DNA of 64,000 nucleotides, taken from contig NC_059413.1 of NCBI RefSeq assembly GCF_905220565.1, forward strand, positions 11,822,001-11,886,000, in the 5' to 3' direction. The position numbers and the translations under genes are program-made. Positions 22,338 through 33,800 of the stretch are shown here, piece by piece (positions within the stretch are counted from its first letter, which is position 1; each line of letters begins with the position of its first letter). Below the pieces are notes generated by a model. It did not search any database, was not told the origin of the DNA, and saw only the letters and a program-made list of their open reading frames with translations. This stretch comes from Melitaea cinxia. Its lineage: Eukaryota; Arthropoda; Insecta; Lepidoptera; Nymphalidae.

Positions 22338-25283
22338 TTGATTATGTCGTCTGTAAGTGGTTCAGATAGCGATCACTATTTATCTTTATCGTCTTCTGAT
22401 GAATTGCCCAGTGATGATAGTTACCACAGTACAAATTCTCCTTCACTTAATATTACCCTTGATTCACACTTCTCTGACTGTCTGAAAAATTTTAACGTTA
22501 TCCATATAAACGCTCAAAGTGTTCCGGCCCATTATCCTGATATGCTTGCATCATTCGACTGTCGCAATATTCATGCTATCCTTATTTCCGAGTCTTGGCT
22601 AAAACCCTGTTTACCTTCTACTTCCTATTCATTACCAGGTTTCCAACTTATTCGTAATGATCGTATCGGCAAACGTGGTGGTGGTGTGGCGATCTACTTA
22701 CGTTCTTACATTCCTTTTAGTGTCGTTAGTTCGTCTAGCCAACCACCCGTTACTGATGCAGCTGAGCATTTACTTATAGAAGCAATTCTTTCTCATTCAA
22801 GAATCCTTCTTGGTGTCTTTTATAATCCTTCCTCTCTTTTTGATTACACTCCTAATTTGGAACTTGTTTTAGACAATCTTGTCCCTATCTACAGCCACGT
22901 TCTCATAATGGGAGACTTTAATACTTGTTTACTGAAAGGTGATGCTAACAGTAAAAAACTGTTAGATGTTGCCGAATCTTGTAATATGCATATTCTGCCT
23001 CTTGCAGCTACTCATAAATCTCCCGGCTGTATTCCTTCGCTTCTTGATCTAATCCTGGTCTCTTCTCCTGACTTAGTTTCCAAGCACGGACAATGCTCCG
23101 CTGATGCGTTTTCCTATCATGACTTGATTTTCCTCTCGTATAAAATTCGTCCTCCAAAAGCAAAATGTAAAACGCTTCTGCGACGTAACTTTGGGGGAAT
23201 GGATAGAAGTAAACTCTGCGACGATGCTTGTCACATAGATTGGTCATCAGTTTTTGACGCTGACACTATAGACAAGAAAGTGGACTTATTTAATACGCAG
23301 CTCATTCAACTGAATGACATCCACGCGCCAATTAGGCCGATTTTTAAGCACCTTCCAGCTCCTTGGTTGTCTGAAGATCTAAAGGAGCTAATTAATAAAA
23401 AGAACAAAGCCAAATCTCGATTCAAGTCCAATGACACTGAACATAACCGCGAAATTTATAGGAAAATTCGAAATCGCTGCAATGCATGTTGTAGGGACGC
23501 TCAACGGCGCTACATCCAAAAATCAGTCGAAAACGGCGACCCTGGTAAGACTTGGAAATTTCTCGAAACACTTGGAGTTGGTAAAGCATCTCGTAAAACT
23601 TCTATTAATATCGACATTGAACTTTTAAATAAACATTTTTCCTCTTCTACTTTACTCGATAATATTGAAAAACAACGAACGCTAAATTTTCTTTCTTCGC
23701 TTCCAACTTTTAATTTTTCACCGTTTACCTTCTCTTCTTTTACCGAATGTGATGTTAGAAGGAGCGTATTATCCGTGGCTTCGAATGCTGTTGGTACCGA
23801 CTATATAAGCCGTAATATGATCATTCCTATCCTAGATATTATTATTCCCGTTCTGGTTCACATTCTAAATTATTCTGTCACCAGTTGTAAATTCCCTGAC
23901 GCGTGGAAGGAGGCTCAAATTATCCCGCTTCCTAAAAAAGCTAATGCTGCCAAGCTTTGTGACTTCCGACCGATCTCCATCCTCCCTTTCCTTTCAAAAA
24001 TTCTCGAAAAGCTAGTTTTTCACCAGTTAAACCTTTTCCTCAACAAAAACTTGCTTCTCAGTCCTCTCCAATCTGGCTTCCGCAAAGGTCATAGTACGGT
24101 TTCAGCTCTAGTCAAAGTTACTGATGATATTCGATTAGCTATGGACAATAAACAACTCACAATTTTGACTCTACTTGATTTCAGTAATGCATTCAATTGT
24201 GTTGATTATGACATCCTACTGAGTGTGTTGCGTTCCCTCAACATATCTCCATCGGTGACAGATTGGTTTCTGAGTTATCTCAGGGGGCGTCGTCAACGCA
24301 TATGTCTTGATGAGGCTTTCTCCTCATGGTGCGACGTCCAATCTGGGGTACCTCAAGGCGGCGTTTTATCTCCTTTGCTTTTTTCAATTTTTATTAATTC
24401 AATTACTCACTATATTTCTTCTCACTACCACATGTATGCAGACGATATTCAGATTTATCGCCATTCCACGCCTGAGGATGTTGTGAGTGCAATCAACTTA
24501 ATTAATATGGACCTTAAAAAAATTTCTGATTGGAGCAAGCGATATGGGCTTAGTATCAACCCTGGCAAGCCGGAAGTCATTGTTATAGACAGTCCTGGCA
24601 TGATCGCAAAAATAAATAATTTACCACCTATTACCTATAATGATACTAGCTTGCCTTACTGCTCCACTGTCAGAGATCTCGGCATTCACTTAGACAAGAC
24701 GCTGTCATGGTCGGGTCATTTAAAGGTCATTACTAAGAAAACTTTTGCGACACTGAGTTCGTTACGTCGCCTTAAATCCGTTCTGCCAATCCCTACAAAA
24801 ATTATGTTAGCAAACTCTCTTCTCTTATCCATTCTAGATTATGCAGATGCGAGCTACACTAATTTGACCGAGGACCAACTTAATAGGCTTGAGCGACTTC
24901 AAAATCTTGCCATTCGGTTCATATTTTGCCTACGCAAATTTGACCATGTTTCGGAGTTTCGTTCCAAGCTCAAGTGGCTTCCTATACGCCTTCGCCGGAA
25001 CCTACATATTCTTTCTCTGTTGTACTGTGTGCTATTTAATCCAAATTCTCCTTCTTATTTAAAAGATAAATTTATATATCTCGGTTAAGCTTCAGAATTA
25101 AGAACATCTCGAAGACTTATGCTGAAGCTACCCGTACATAAGTCCAAGTACTTTAGTCAGTCTTTTACTGTTCAGGCTATTAAATTATGGAATAGTCTGC
25201 CCTTAGCCATAAGGGAGGCCAAATCACTGTTGACTTTTAAAAAAAACGTTAAGGATTATTATCTTAAGATGGAGACGATTTAG
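22338..25283 (+). pseudogene. LINE-A copy 1 ORF2 (endonuclease + reverse transcriptase), one nonsense codon
   Basis: Open from 22338 to an in-frame TAA at 25086-25088, after which the same frame continues for 64 codons (ASELRTSRRLMLKLPVHKSK, AIKLWNSLPLAIREAKS) to TAG at 25281-25283. Serine/aspartate-rich N-terminus; APE-type endonuclease (VIHINAQSV, LISESWL, LIMGDFNTCLL, SYHDLIF); RT with LLDFSNAFNCVDYDILL, QSGVPQGGVLSPLLFS and YHMYADDIQIY. All catalytic motifs are readable, so the lesion looks recent. Product: target-primed reverse transcription enzyme. Confidence 0.92.
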
Positions 25284-25427
25284 TGTATGGTGCAATTTCT
25301 TTTCTTTTTTTTTCTCTTCTCATTTTGTTTATAATATATGTATATTTGTATTTATATCATTTCACTTAATTGTTATCTTCAATCGTTTCAAACGTTCATT
25401 GCTTACATACTTTATTACTTTATAATA

Positions 25428-25482
<55 letters not shown>
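25428..25482. repeat. (AT)n microsatellite in LINE-A 3' UTR
   Basis: About 50 bp of uninterrupted ATATAT inside the 3' UTR of LINE-A copy 1. Confidence 0.95.
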
Positions 25483-25484
<2 letters not shown>

Positions 25485-25789
25485 TTTTATTCTTCTTTTT
25501 ATTTATTTATGTTTTTTTTATGATAGTGCTAATGATAATAATAAATTCTTTATTTTATTATAAGTATTTGAATGTAGACATTTGTATGTAAGTTTATTAT
25601 ACATCTACACCACCTACCCAATTTAGATAATAAGTTTCCTTTCTATGTATGGGTTGTCTGGAAGAAATGCTAATTAGCCATAAGTCCGCCCATTGTACTT
25701 CACTGTCTGTAACTATCTTTATGCTTTGTTTGTAATGTATTTGTGGTGTACAATAAAGTATAAAATAAATAAATAAATAAATATTATTT

Positions 25790-25965
25790 CTGATTGTCTG
25801 TATTTGTTTTTTGCAACATTTATTAGCTTATTTACTTTGTTTCTAAATTTTGTAAAGTCTAATCGCTTATTCATATTGTTTGGATCAGATTTCCATATCC
25901 TAAATAATGTGTCCCTACGCAATAACATTGAATATAAGTGTTTATCTATCCACGGCTGTATGTAT
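25790..25965 (-). mobile_element. LINE-B upstream fragment (endonuclease-RT linker)
   Basis: Minus strand reads PWIDKHLYSMLLRRDTLFRI, WKSDPNNMNKRLDFTKFRNK, VNKLINVAKNKYRQSEI, the charged linker that precedes RT in Jockey/CR1-group ORF2. It ends exactly where LINE-A ends, and the LINE-B RT part resumes at 19256 in the same orientation. Best read as the other half of LINE-B. Confidence 0.7.
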
Positions 25966-26049
25966 GTATATGTATGCATGTGTGTATATTTGGTTTTCTT
26001 CCTGTTTTCTTCATTTTAATTCTGTACACCCTTTCCGCTTTTTTCACAT

Positions 26050-26195
26050 TAGCTCCTCCAAGCTGGTTGCCTGGAAGAGATTGCTGTTTAGCGATAAGAC
26101 CGCCTGTTGTACATTTCTTTTTGTGAATCGTTTTGTAAATTGTAAACTTCTTTTTATGTGTACAATAAATAGTAAACTAAATTGAATTAAATTAT
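26050..26195 (+). mobile_element. LINE 3' UTR fragment
   Basis: AGCTGGTTGCCTGGAAGAGA, TTGCTGTTTAGCGATAAGAC, CGCCTGTTGTACATTTC, ending CAATAAATAGTAAACTAAAT then TGAATTAAATTA. Same 3' UTR core as 14805-14940. Only the tail of the element is present. Confidence 0.7.
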
Positions 26196-27190
26196 CTCTG
26201 GAACCATATTTAAGGCGCAGAGACTTGAAATATGGTAGGAATATTCCTTTCACCGAGTAGAGATTCAACCCACAAGAGGGCGTTGCGACGTTAACAATGG
26301 AAAATTCCCGTATTTAAACTATAGCGCATATCGACTCCTTTGGTAGGAATCTCCTATATGTGATGTAGAAAAGATCAATTAGCGGATTTAGTTGATAAAT
26401 CCTCCCCAATAAGGATAGCGGGGGTAAGCGTTAATAATGAAAATTTTAAATGTATGTGACTCCGAAACTACTGAGCCCATTTTTATGACATTTTGTAAAC
26501 ATCTGTAATTTGATCCACCTTGGGAGATAGGATAGTTTTATCTCCATTGGATCCGGTAGGTGGCGCTGCTATTGTTATGTGTTATCCAAAACCACTAAAC
26601 CAATTTTTATCCAATTTTAGCTGTTTACCGGGAAGAACAACGTCTACCGGGTCTGGTAGTATCCTTATACATGTTCTGTGATGCAATTGTTAGAATTTAC
26701 TAGCACTAGCCATTTAATTCCCATTTATGGTGACCCTGTTCTGCTCAGAAGGTTTGATTCCCGCCCCGAGTCAAGTATAAAAGACGCGTTTATTTATATA
26801 TGTATGTATATACATATGTTTATCGGAAAACTAACTATATATAATTTGATAACATTCGATATAACATTGATATAAGATAAGTTTGTGAACCGCCAACGCA
26901 TGAAAAAACATTTTCAATGGACGTTACTACGGTCGGAAAGATGTATGTACGTATATCTGGTAATAAAAACAATATTTAAAACACTTACACTAAACACAGC
27001 AGCAGGGAAACTTTATATTAGTTTTCAGGTTCAGTGTTGGTTTGTATTTGTGTGTATAAAATTAACCGTTTTATAAACACAATATATAAGGCGAGTATAT
27101 ATTTCAAATTCAAGTTAGCCAAAAAAGCTTTTATACTCGTATCTTCAAAAAAATCCTTCAAAATAAAAATACATCAACGTTTTAATATTT
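26196..27190. other. Intergenic DNA 3' of gene A
   Basis: Non-coding; holds old repeat debris (GATCCACCTTGGGAGATAGG; GGTGGCGCTGCTATTG) and a tRNA-B-box-like GGTTTGATTCCCGCC at about 26751-26765, probably a SINE scrap. Confidence 0.45.
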
Positions 27191-27192
27191 AA

Positions 27193-27198
27193 TTTATT
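27193..27198 (-). terminator. Polyadenylation signal of FAS gene A
   Basis: AATAAA on the minus strand, about 95 bp after the gene A stop codon at 27293, in an AT-rich stretch. It is the first canonical hexamer downstream and the likely poly(A) signal. Other AATAAA strings occur nearby by chance in this composition, so usage is inferred. Confidence 0.55.
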
Positions 27199-27292
27199 AC
27201 CATATTCCCCAACAAAATTTTATGAAGTACAATGCTTGCTGTTAAGTTTTATAACTTGATTTACTCGCTTAAATCCATTTGCTATCACTGTT

Positions 27293-27819
27293 TTAAACCT
27301 TCTCTCTGCTTTGTGCAAATAAATTACTATTTATAATATTAGCACATTCTCTACTATCAATTATAGTTACATGATTCTCATCAAGAAGATGAACCGTTAC
27401 GTGGCTGTCAGTAAATCCATCCAAACCATAAGTTTCTTTAAGTCCACTGAATGGAATTTCTTTCTGGCGTATGAGAACTATTGGCGCTTTTATTTTCTTT
27501 ATTTCATTATTACTTAGAACTATTTTTGCACGATTATAAAAAGCTTTAGCGACCGATTCTATGAATTTATCCGAGTATATTTTCAGAGCTGGACATGCTT
27601 TAATACCGTATTTGATTCTCTCATCATATGATTCTATGTCTTTGAGTTCATCCATAAGCGTATTATTCAGGACTTTATTTCTTGGAGCCACTAAGTCAAT
27701 AGTATAGCAAATTAGGCGATTTTGCAATTCTGTATCGTTTTTGAAAGAGAAATTAGACATGGTTACCACTTTGAGAAATTCCGGACTGCCATCTATACAA
27801 AAGACTCTGCCACTATGAC
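27293..27819 (-). CDS. FASN: FAS gene A last exon (thioesterase C-terminus and stop)
   Basis: Starts after ATGTTTTAG; reads GHSGRVFCIDGSPEFLKVVT and ends FAQSREKV stop. It carries the rest of the thioesterase, including DENHVTI, whose histidine fits the TE catalytic His. An AATAAA lies 95 bp past the stop. Confidence 0.93.
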
Positions 27820-30800
27820 CTAAAACATAATAATTTATTTTTTCATTTTATTTTATTTATTAAGGCAGCAAACAGTGACACACACACACACATACACACA
27901 CACACACACGCGCGCAAGCACGCACACTTACACACAAGTTTTTAAGTTTATTGTGCGTAGCAAGTAAGGGAAGTCAAGTTGTCCCTGTGCAATTTTAATA
28001 AAAGACTTAAATCTGCTATTTTGCATGTTACATGAAATGGTACGATGTGATGTCTCTTACATCTTAGTTGATATCTGACGTCATTGGTATTGGACTTTAG
28101 GTGAATGTGTTTAAAACTCTACGTTGAATCGACTGTAATATACCTTCCTGAACATGATACAGCGGGTTCCATACTTGAAAACAACACTCTAGGGTACTTG
28201 CACACATACGACGAGTAGGGGATCTTAAGAACCTTTTCACTTTAAAATAGTGAGCTTTGCTGAATGATGAAATCCATTGACTTATTGGCTTTTTTCGCTA
28301 TTACATTAGTGTGTAAGATAATAAAAATATATAATATTTATAACAATATATTTATAATTACATCTTTTTAAGCACAATTCAACAAATTCTTGAGATCCAG
28401 AAACAAAAAAAGGTGTAAGGAGTTTTTGCAAATCAAGAATTACGAAATTTATAATAATAATAAAAAGTGTGTGAGTGTGTTTTTACTTATATTCGCACTA
28501 ACTTTACGTTTCTAACCTCTTCTTTGTTGATTAGCTAACTTCAAGATGTCAGTTTTATGTGAAAGTGTGCGCGCGCAACATGAAATCATCAACAATGTAC
28601 TCTCATCTTTTTTCTTTAACGCGCCAAAAGAAGTATAACTTCAAAAATGTGCGTATATATACGTACCAATAACAATACAAACCTTCACTTTCCAAAATTT
28701 GAGCTAATTTCAACACGAGTAGAGTACCAAAGCTATATCCAAGAAGAATGTAAGGACGGCTTGCGCTTAATCTTTCTTTAATCGTCTGAAACAAAATCCA
28801 TGTTACATGCCAAAATATATTCAAGGTGATATACCTCTTTCCTAAAATTTTCAATGACGCCTCATGCCTTATAATAAGACCTTATAGAAAATACTAACTT
28901 AAGACAACTTTTACTTACCTTGTATGACTTTTCAACCAGCTTATCCAAGGTGTCGTCTTTTTCATCATAGCAGTATTGGAGTACGCAAACTTTAATCTTT
29001 AGTTGACGACATAGGTTCGCCATTCCCGAAGCACAACCCTCCATACCGGGAAACACGAACATGATCATTTCATTTTCTTGATTGGATAAAAGATTCTGGA
29101 AAAATGGTTATTAGAACATATTGAATTTATGAATCAAACTATACATGATTAACATAGAGTTAATTAGGAATGTGTTTAATTAGCCCCGTAGTTGGATTTT
29201 CTTTTAAACGATGTAAGTTTTCTCCTGACGTCTCCTTTCACCACCAAAATTTTAATTAGTTAAAAAAATTGATTAGATTAAAAAATTCTCTTATAAATAA
29301 TTTTCGCTTGCTGTAAATACTATAATATGTGTTGTTGTGTAATATTACGTGAGTATATCAGGTAAATGCAGTACACTCTAATACACACAATTTCACTAGA
29401 TTAAAGACTACTTCGAGTTTGGTAAGGTGGATTATCCATTCGCAGAGTGTGTCAGTTTGTATAATAATACAATTATTAATAAAACTCTCCGATCCGTTAA
29501 ACCTGGTTTCTTTGTCCAATAATCAATTCGTTTTGCGAATATGGAAACTGGGCTTTAATCGTTTTTTTTATGGCACTCACAAGAAAGAGAGGGTATTATT
29601 CTACACTGCTAGATCTACACAGGAGCCACTATAAATTGCTAAATATTAAAATAATAAATCCCTTACATCACTGCCATCGTCAAACATAGTTGGCAGGTAT
29701 ATAAAAGGTTCTTCTGCCAACTTTTCGTCACCAAAATTCTTTATAAGGACACGTAAAGCAGCTGAGTCTTCAGGACTTGCTAGACTAACTGGTTTTGTTT
29801 TTGAATCGTCTGTTTCACTTTGAGTGGTTAATTCTATTAACCTAATAACAAAATATAATTTAGCTTAGGCTAGTACGACAGTGTGAGAATATAATAAGTT
29901 AGGGAAAATATGTTAATGTTTGATCGCAGATACGATAAATTAATTTTCAAATTTTAAATAAGTCCGAAACCTATGATTTAAGAAAGTAACGTACTTAGCA
30001 AATGTCAGTGATCGAATACTATCTGGTGTTAAAAATATCTCGTACTCCCTTTCAAGAATTTGCTTGATCTCTATAGCCGTCATGCTATCCATACCTAAAT
30101 CCGCTAGAAATACTTGATTTGACACTGTCTTTACATCCTTAATACCTAGAAGAAGAAAAAAATATAAAATTGTTGAATATATTCTTTTCTGTATTTTGGG
30201 CTTAAGCCAGAATTTGTTATCACGTGTAGCAACCTAAAATTCTTTGATATTCTAAAAATCATACCTAAGATCTGACCGACAATTTCTGCTATATTACCAC
30301 CTTCATCACTGGATTTTTTCTGGGCCAAAACCATTGAAGACACTATTACATTATCCTGTCTTAAGAATTTATCAAGCGTTAGGAGACAGGAGGAAATCCT
30401 CTGTTGAAGAGTGCCACCGATTTCCATTTCGATGTCGTCATTTTTCATATCTGCTACAAGACCAACCTAAAGACGTAAGACACATTTTGATTAAATTCAT
30501 TGCATTTATTTCATAAATTTCAAAACAACAAATCATCAGTTACTTGTGAACTTTAGACAAATGAAAATTTTGAGAAAAAATTAAATCACGTGCTTACGTC
30601 TCCAATGGCACCCCATTGTATAGCAAGAGCGGGCAGACCAAGCTTTTTTCTTTGTTCGCAGATCCTTTCCATTACAGAGTTAGAGAAGCCATAGTTAGAC
30701 TGACCAGCATTACCACGACCGCAAGATACCGATGAGAAAATCACGAAGTCTCTGAAGTTTTTTAATTATTCTTAAGTTATTTTATAGTAAAATCATAAAC

Positions 30801-33800
30801 ATAAATACACCAACTTGGTTTTTTTATTTATTTTTTTTTTATTTCACTAAGTCGGCAAACAAGCGTACGGCTCACCTGATGGTAAACGATTACCGTAGCT
30901 TACACCTGCGTGACACCTGCAACACCAGAAGCATTGCAAGCGCGTTGCCGACCCAATCCCCAATCCCCCCAGGAGCTCTGGTCACCTTACTCACCAACAG
31001 GAACACAATACTGCTTGAAAACAGTATTATTTTGCTGTGATCTTCTGTAAGGTCGCGAGGTACTACCCCAGTCGGGCTGCTTCATATTTTGAGCAGGAAA
31101 TTCCTGCTGTGCCCTACCTCAGTTCTGGTTTATGGATTTAAAACAAAACATTACTGTTTATCAAAGTAAAATATTAAAATATAATTATTATATTACAACA
31201 ATAATAAAACTTAAAGACAAACTGTATTAAATTAACTCAAACCAACTTTAATTTTGGACACAATTTTTGTGAGAGCTTATCCAAGTTCATCGTAACTAAG
31301 GCTTTAGGCGCGAATGATGTTTTGAAAGTTTCTGGAGTTTGATTTTGAAAGACGCGATCCTCCAAAACTACAGCTAAATTGAATATAGCTGCAACAGTTC
31401 CCATAGAATTCGCCATTTTCAACATTTCTTCGCAGCCCTTTTCTGTCGTAATGTCGTGGGTAGAAATTCGCACTTCTGCACCATAACTCGCCCAAGTACT
31501 TTGAAAAAAAAAATTACATTCAAGTATTTGTTACGATTAAGTTTTTTCCTTTTGGCTAATATTAGTATAATATAACGTAAATCAACGATTGATCAAATTT
31601 CATAGCAAGTATCTATTATTTCCAACAACTTAATCCTATTTACATACATAATATGCTATGAACAATATATTATATGTAACAAAAGCCATGAATAAGCTGC
31701 TCAATCAATAAAAGAACTCACCTCAGACGTAACGACTGATAACCATTACTAACTCCTTTCCTCGATGCTAGCAATAATTTCCTGGCTTCTCTCAAGATGA
31801 GCCAATCTGCGAGTTCCAGCCCAAAGCCTCCAAGACCTCCTACTATGATATACACTAAGTCTGGATCGCAGTTATATCTGTACAATTAAATTTAATTAAA
31901 ATCTTGTAGAAACGCATTCCTAGAAATTTAACTTTTGCTTTTAATGGTTACCTTGGTACGGCGTCAATATACTGAATCAATGGTTTAGTGAAGTCTGTAT
32001 TATCTTCACATTCCTCATCACGAATTTTGAACACAATCTGAAAATGTGCTAAAGACTAAGTTATGCAATGCTTATTTTATTGACGTTACGACGTAAAAAA
32101 TATATTATTAGACTGTATCCCATTTGTTTTTTCGCTGCTTTGGCGCAACGGTCACAGCACTGATATGTGGCTGTTGTGCAGGTGGTTGCGGGTTCGATCC
32201 CCGAACATGACAAACATTCGTATTGGCCATACAGATGTTTGCCGAGGTCTGGGTGTTTTGTGCAGTCCTTGTCGGTCCCGGTTCTTATCATATACAACTG
32301 ATAGCAATCGTTACTCATAATATACATACAGACAAAAATTGTAAAAAGTGTTATTTTGGTATATGTACTGTGTATAAATGCATTAAGCATGCAATTTACA
32401 AATTTTCAAAACAAATACCACACCTGGCTACAATACTGATACAAACAACAGACACACAACAAACAAGTACAAAAAATATTATTAGATATGTCAAAACAAT
32501 AACAGAATAATAACAGTATTCAACCTAATAGTCAATGAAACAAATTATGAAAGAAAACTGAGTACAACTTATGAGTAGATACTAGAGTAGTTATTGTTTT
32601 ACTTGGCACCGACTTCAAAATTATAAAATATTTATTTAATAATTTCTGATTAACTAAATCAAAATACGAATTACTTTGTACTAAGTAAATTTATTTTTCA
32701 CTTTTTAGTTTCCTGTTTGAAATCGGTTTTTTTTTGTTAAAAATTATTTTATTTTACAATTTTTAGTGATGGGTAGACCTAACAAGGATGCTTTTCTCTT
32801 GTGTCTGGGGACCGGAAACATACACAATACCAACACACAAACACCCAGACAATGACAAACATCTATATGGCCAAAACAAATATCTGTCATGCGCGGAGAT
32901 TGAACCCACTAACGCCAGCGCAACAGCCGGTGCTGTGACCGCTGCGCTAACGCGTCGACATACTGTGAGAAAAGTTTGCTATCAGGTTTACCTAATAACA
33001 ACCGGGACTGACAGCCTAGCGTGTTCTCTGAGGCTAGGTTGGGAGAACCACAAGGATTAACAACTAGACCGAAAATAAATATTTGTATAAACATAAATAT
33101 CCACTCCGAGCGGGAATTGAACCCGCGACCGTCGGTGTTTAGGCGTCGCCGACACGGCACATGCACCATTATTTCAAAGCGGTCGTCAAACAGCAAAAGG
33201 TAACTGCTGTAAATTGTTGAGAAATTCCCTCGAGTGTTTATGGGCTCCATCATCAAACCTGGTCCTGCGACACAGATGATCACACAGCAGGTAATTGCTA
33301 TAAATCGTTGAAAAGTTCCCTCGACTATCTTTCGTCTCCATCATCAGACTGTAATGGCACTTGTAACTCATATAGGTGCAAAGTTCTCATCAATAGAAAC
33401 GAATTAAGTTCAAACAGCAGGTAATTGCTATAAGTCGTTGAAGAGTTCCCTCGACTATCTTTCGTCTCCATCATCAGACTGAAATGGCACTTATAACTCA
33501 TACATATGCAAAGTTCTCATCAATAGAAACGAATTAAGTTCAAACAGCAGCTAATTGCTATAAATCGTTAAAGAGTTCCCTCGACTAACTTTTGTCTCCA
33601 TCATCAGACTGTAATGGCACTTATAACTCATACAGGTGCAAAGTTCTCATCAATAGAAACGAATTAAGTTCAAAAACCAGGTAATTGCTATAAATTGTCG
33701 AGGAGTTCCCTCTACTATCTTTCTTCTCCATCATCAGATCGACTCCAGACCTTTATTAAATAGTAGTGCTTTATAGTACTTAATGAAAACATGATTAAAT

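Larger units (their letters stand above)
19265..25785 (+). mobile_element. Non-LTR retrotransposon LINE-A, near full length, copy 1
   Basis: Two-ORF LINE: ORF1 at 19471 onward, ORF2 at 22338-25283, 3' UTR with GGGTTGTCTGGAAGAAATGC and CAATAAAGTATAAAATAAAT, ending in (AAAT)n at 25755-25785. It is disrupted by an in-frame TAG in ORF1 (19669-19671), a Tc1/mariner insertion (20277-21680) and an in-frame TAA in ORF2 (25086-25088). A relative begins at about 62450. Jockey/CR1-group architecture; boundaries approximate. Confidence 0.85.

Noticed and set aside
27872..27914. CRISPR-like short repeats
   Set aside because: Simple (CA)n microsatellite in a eukaryotic intron.
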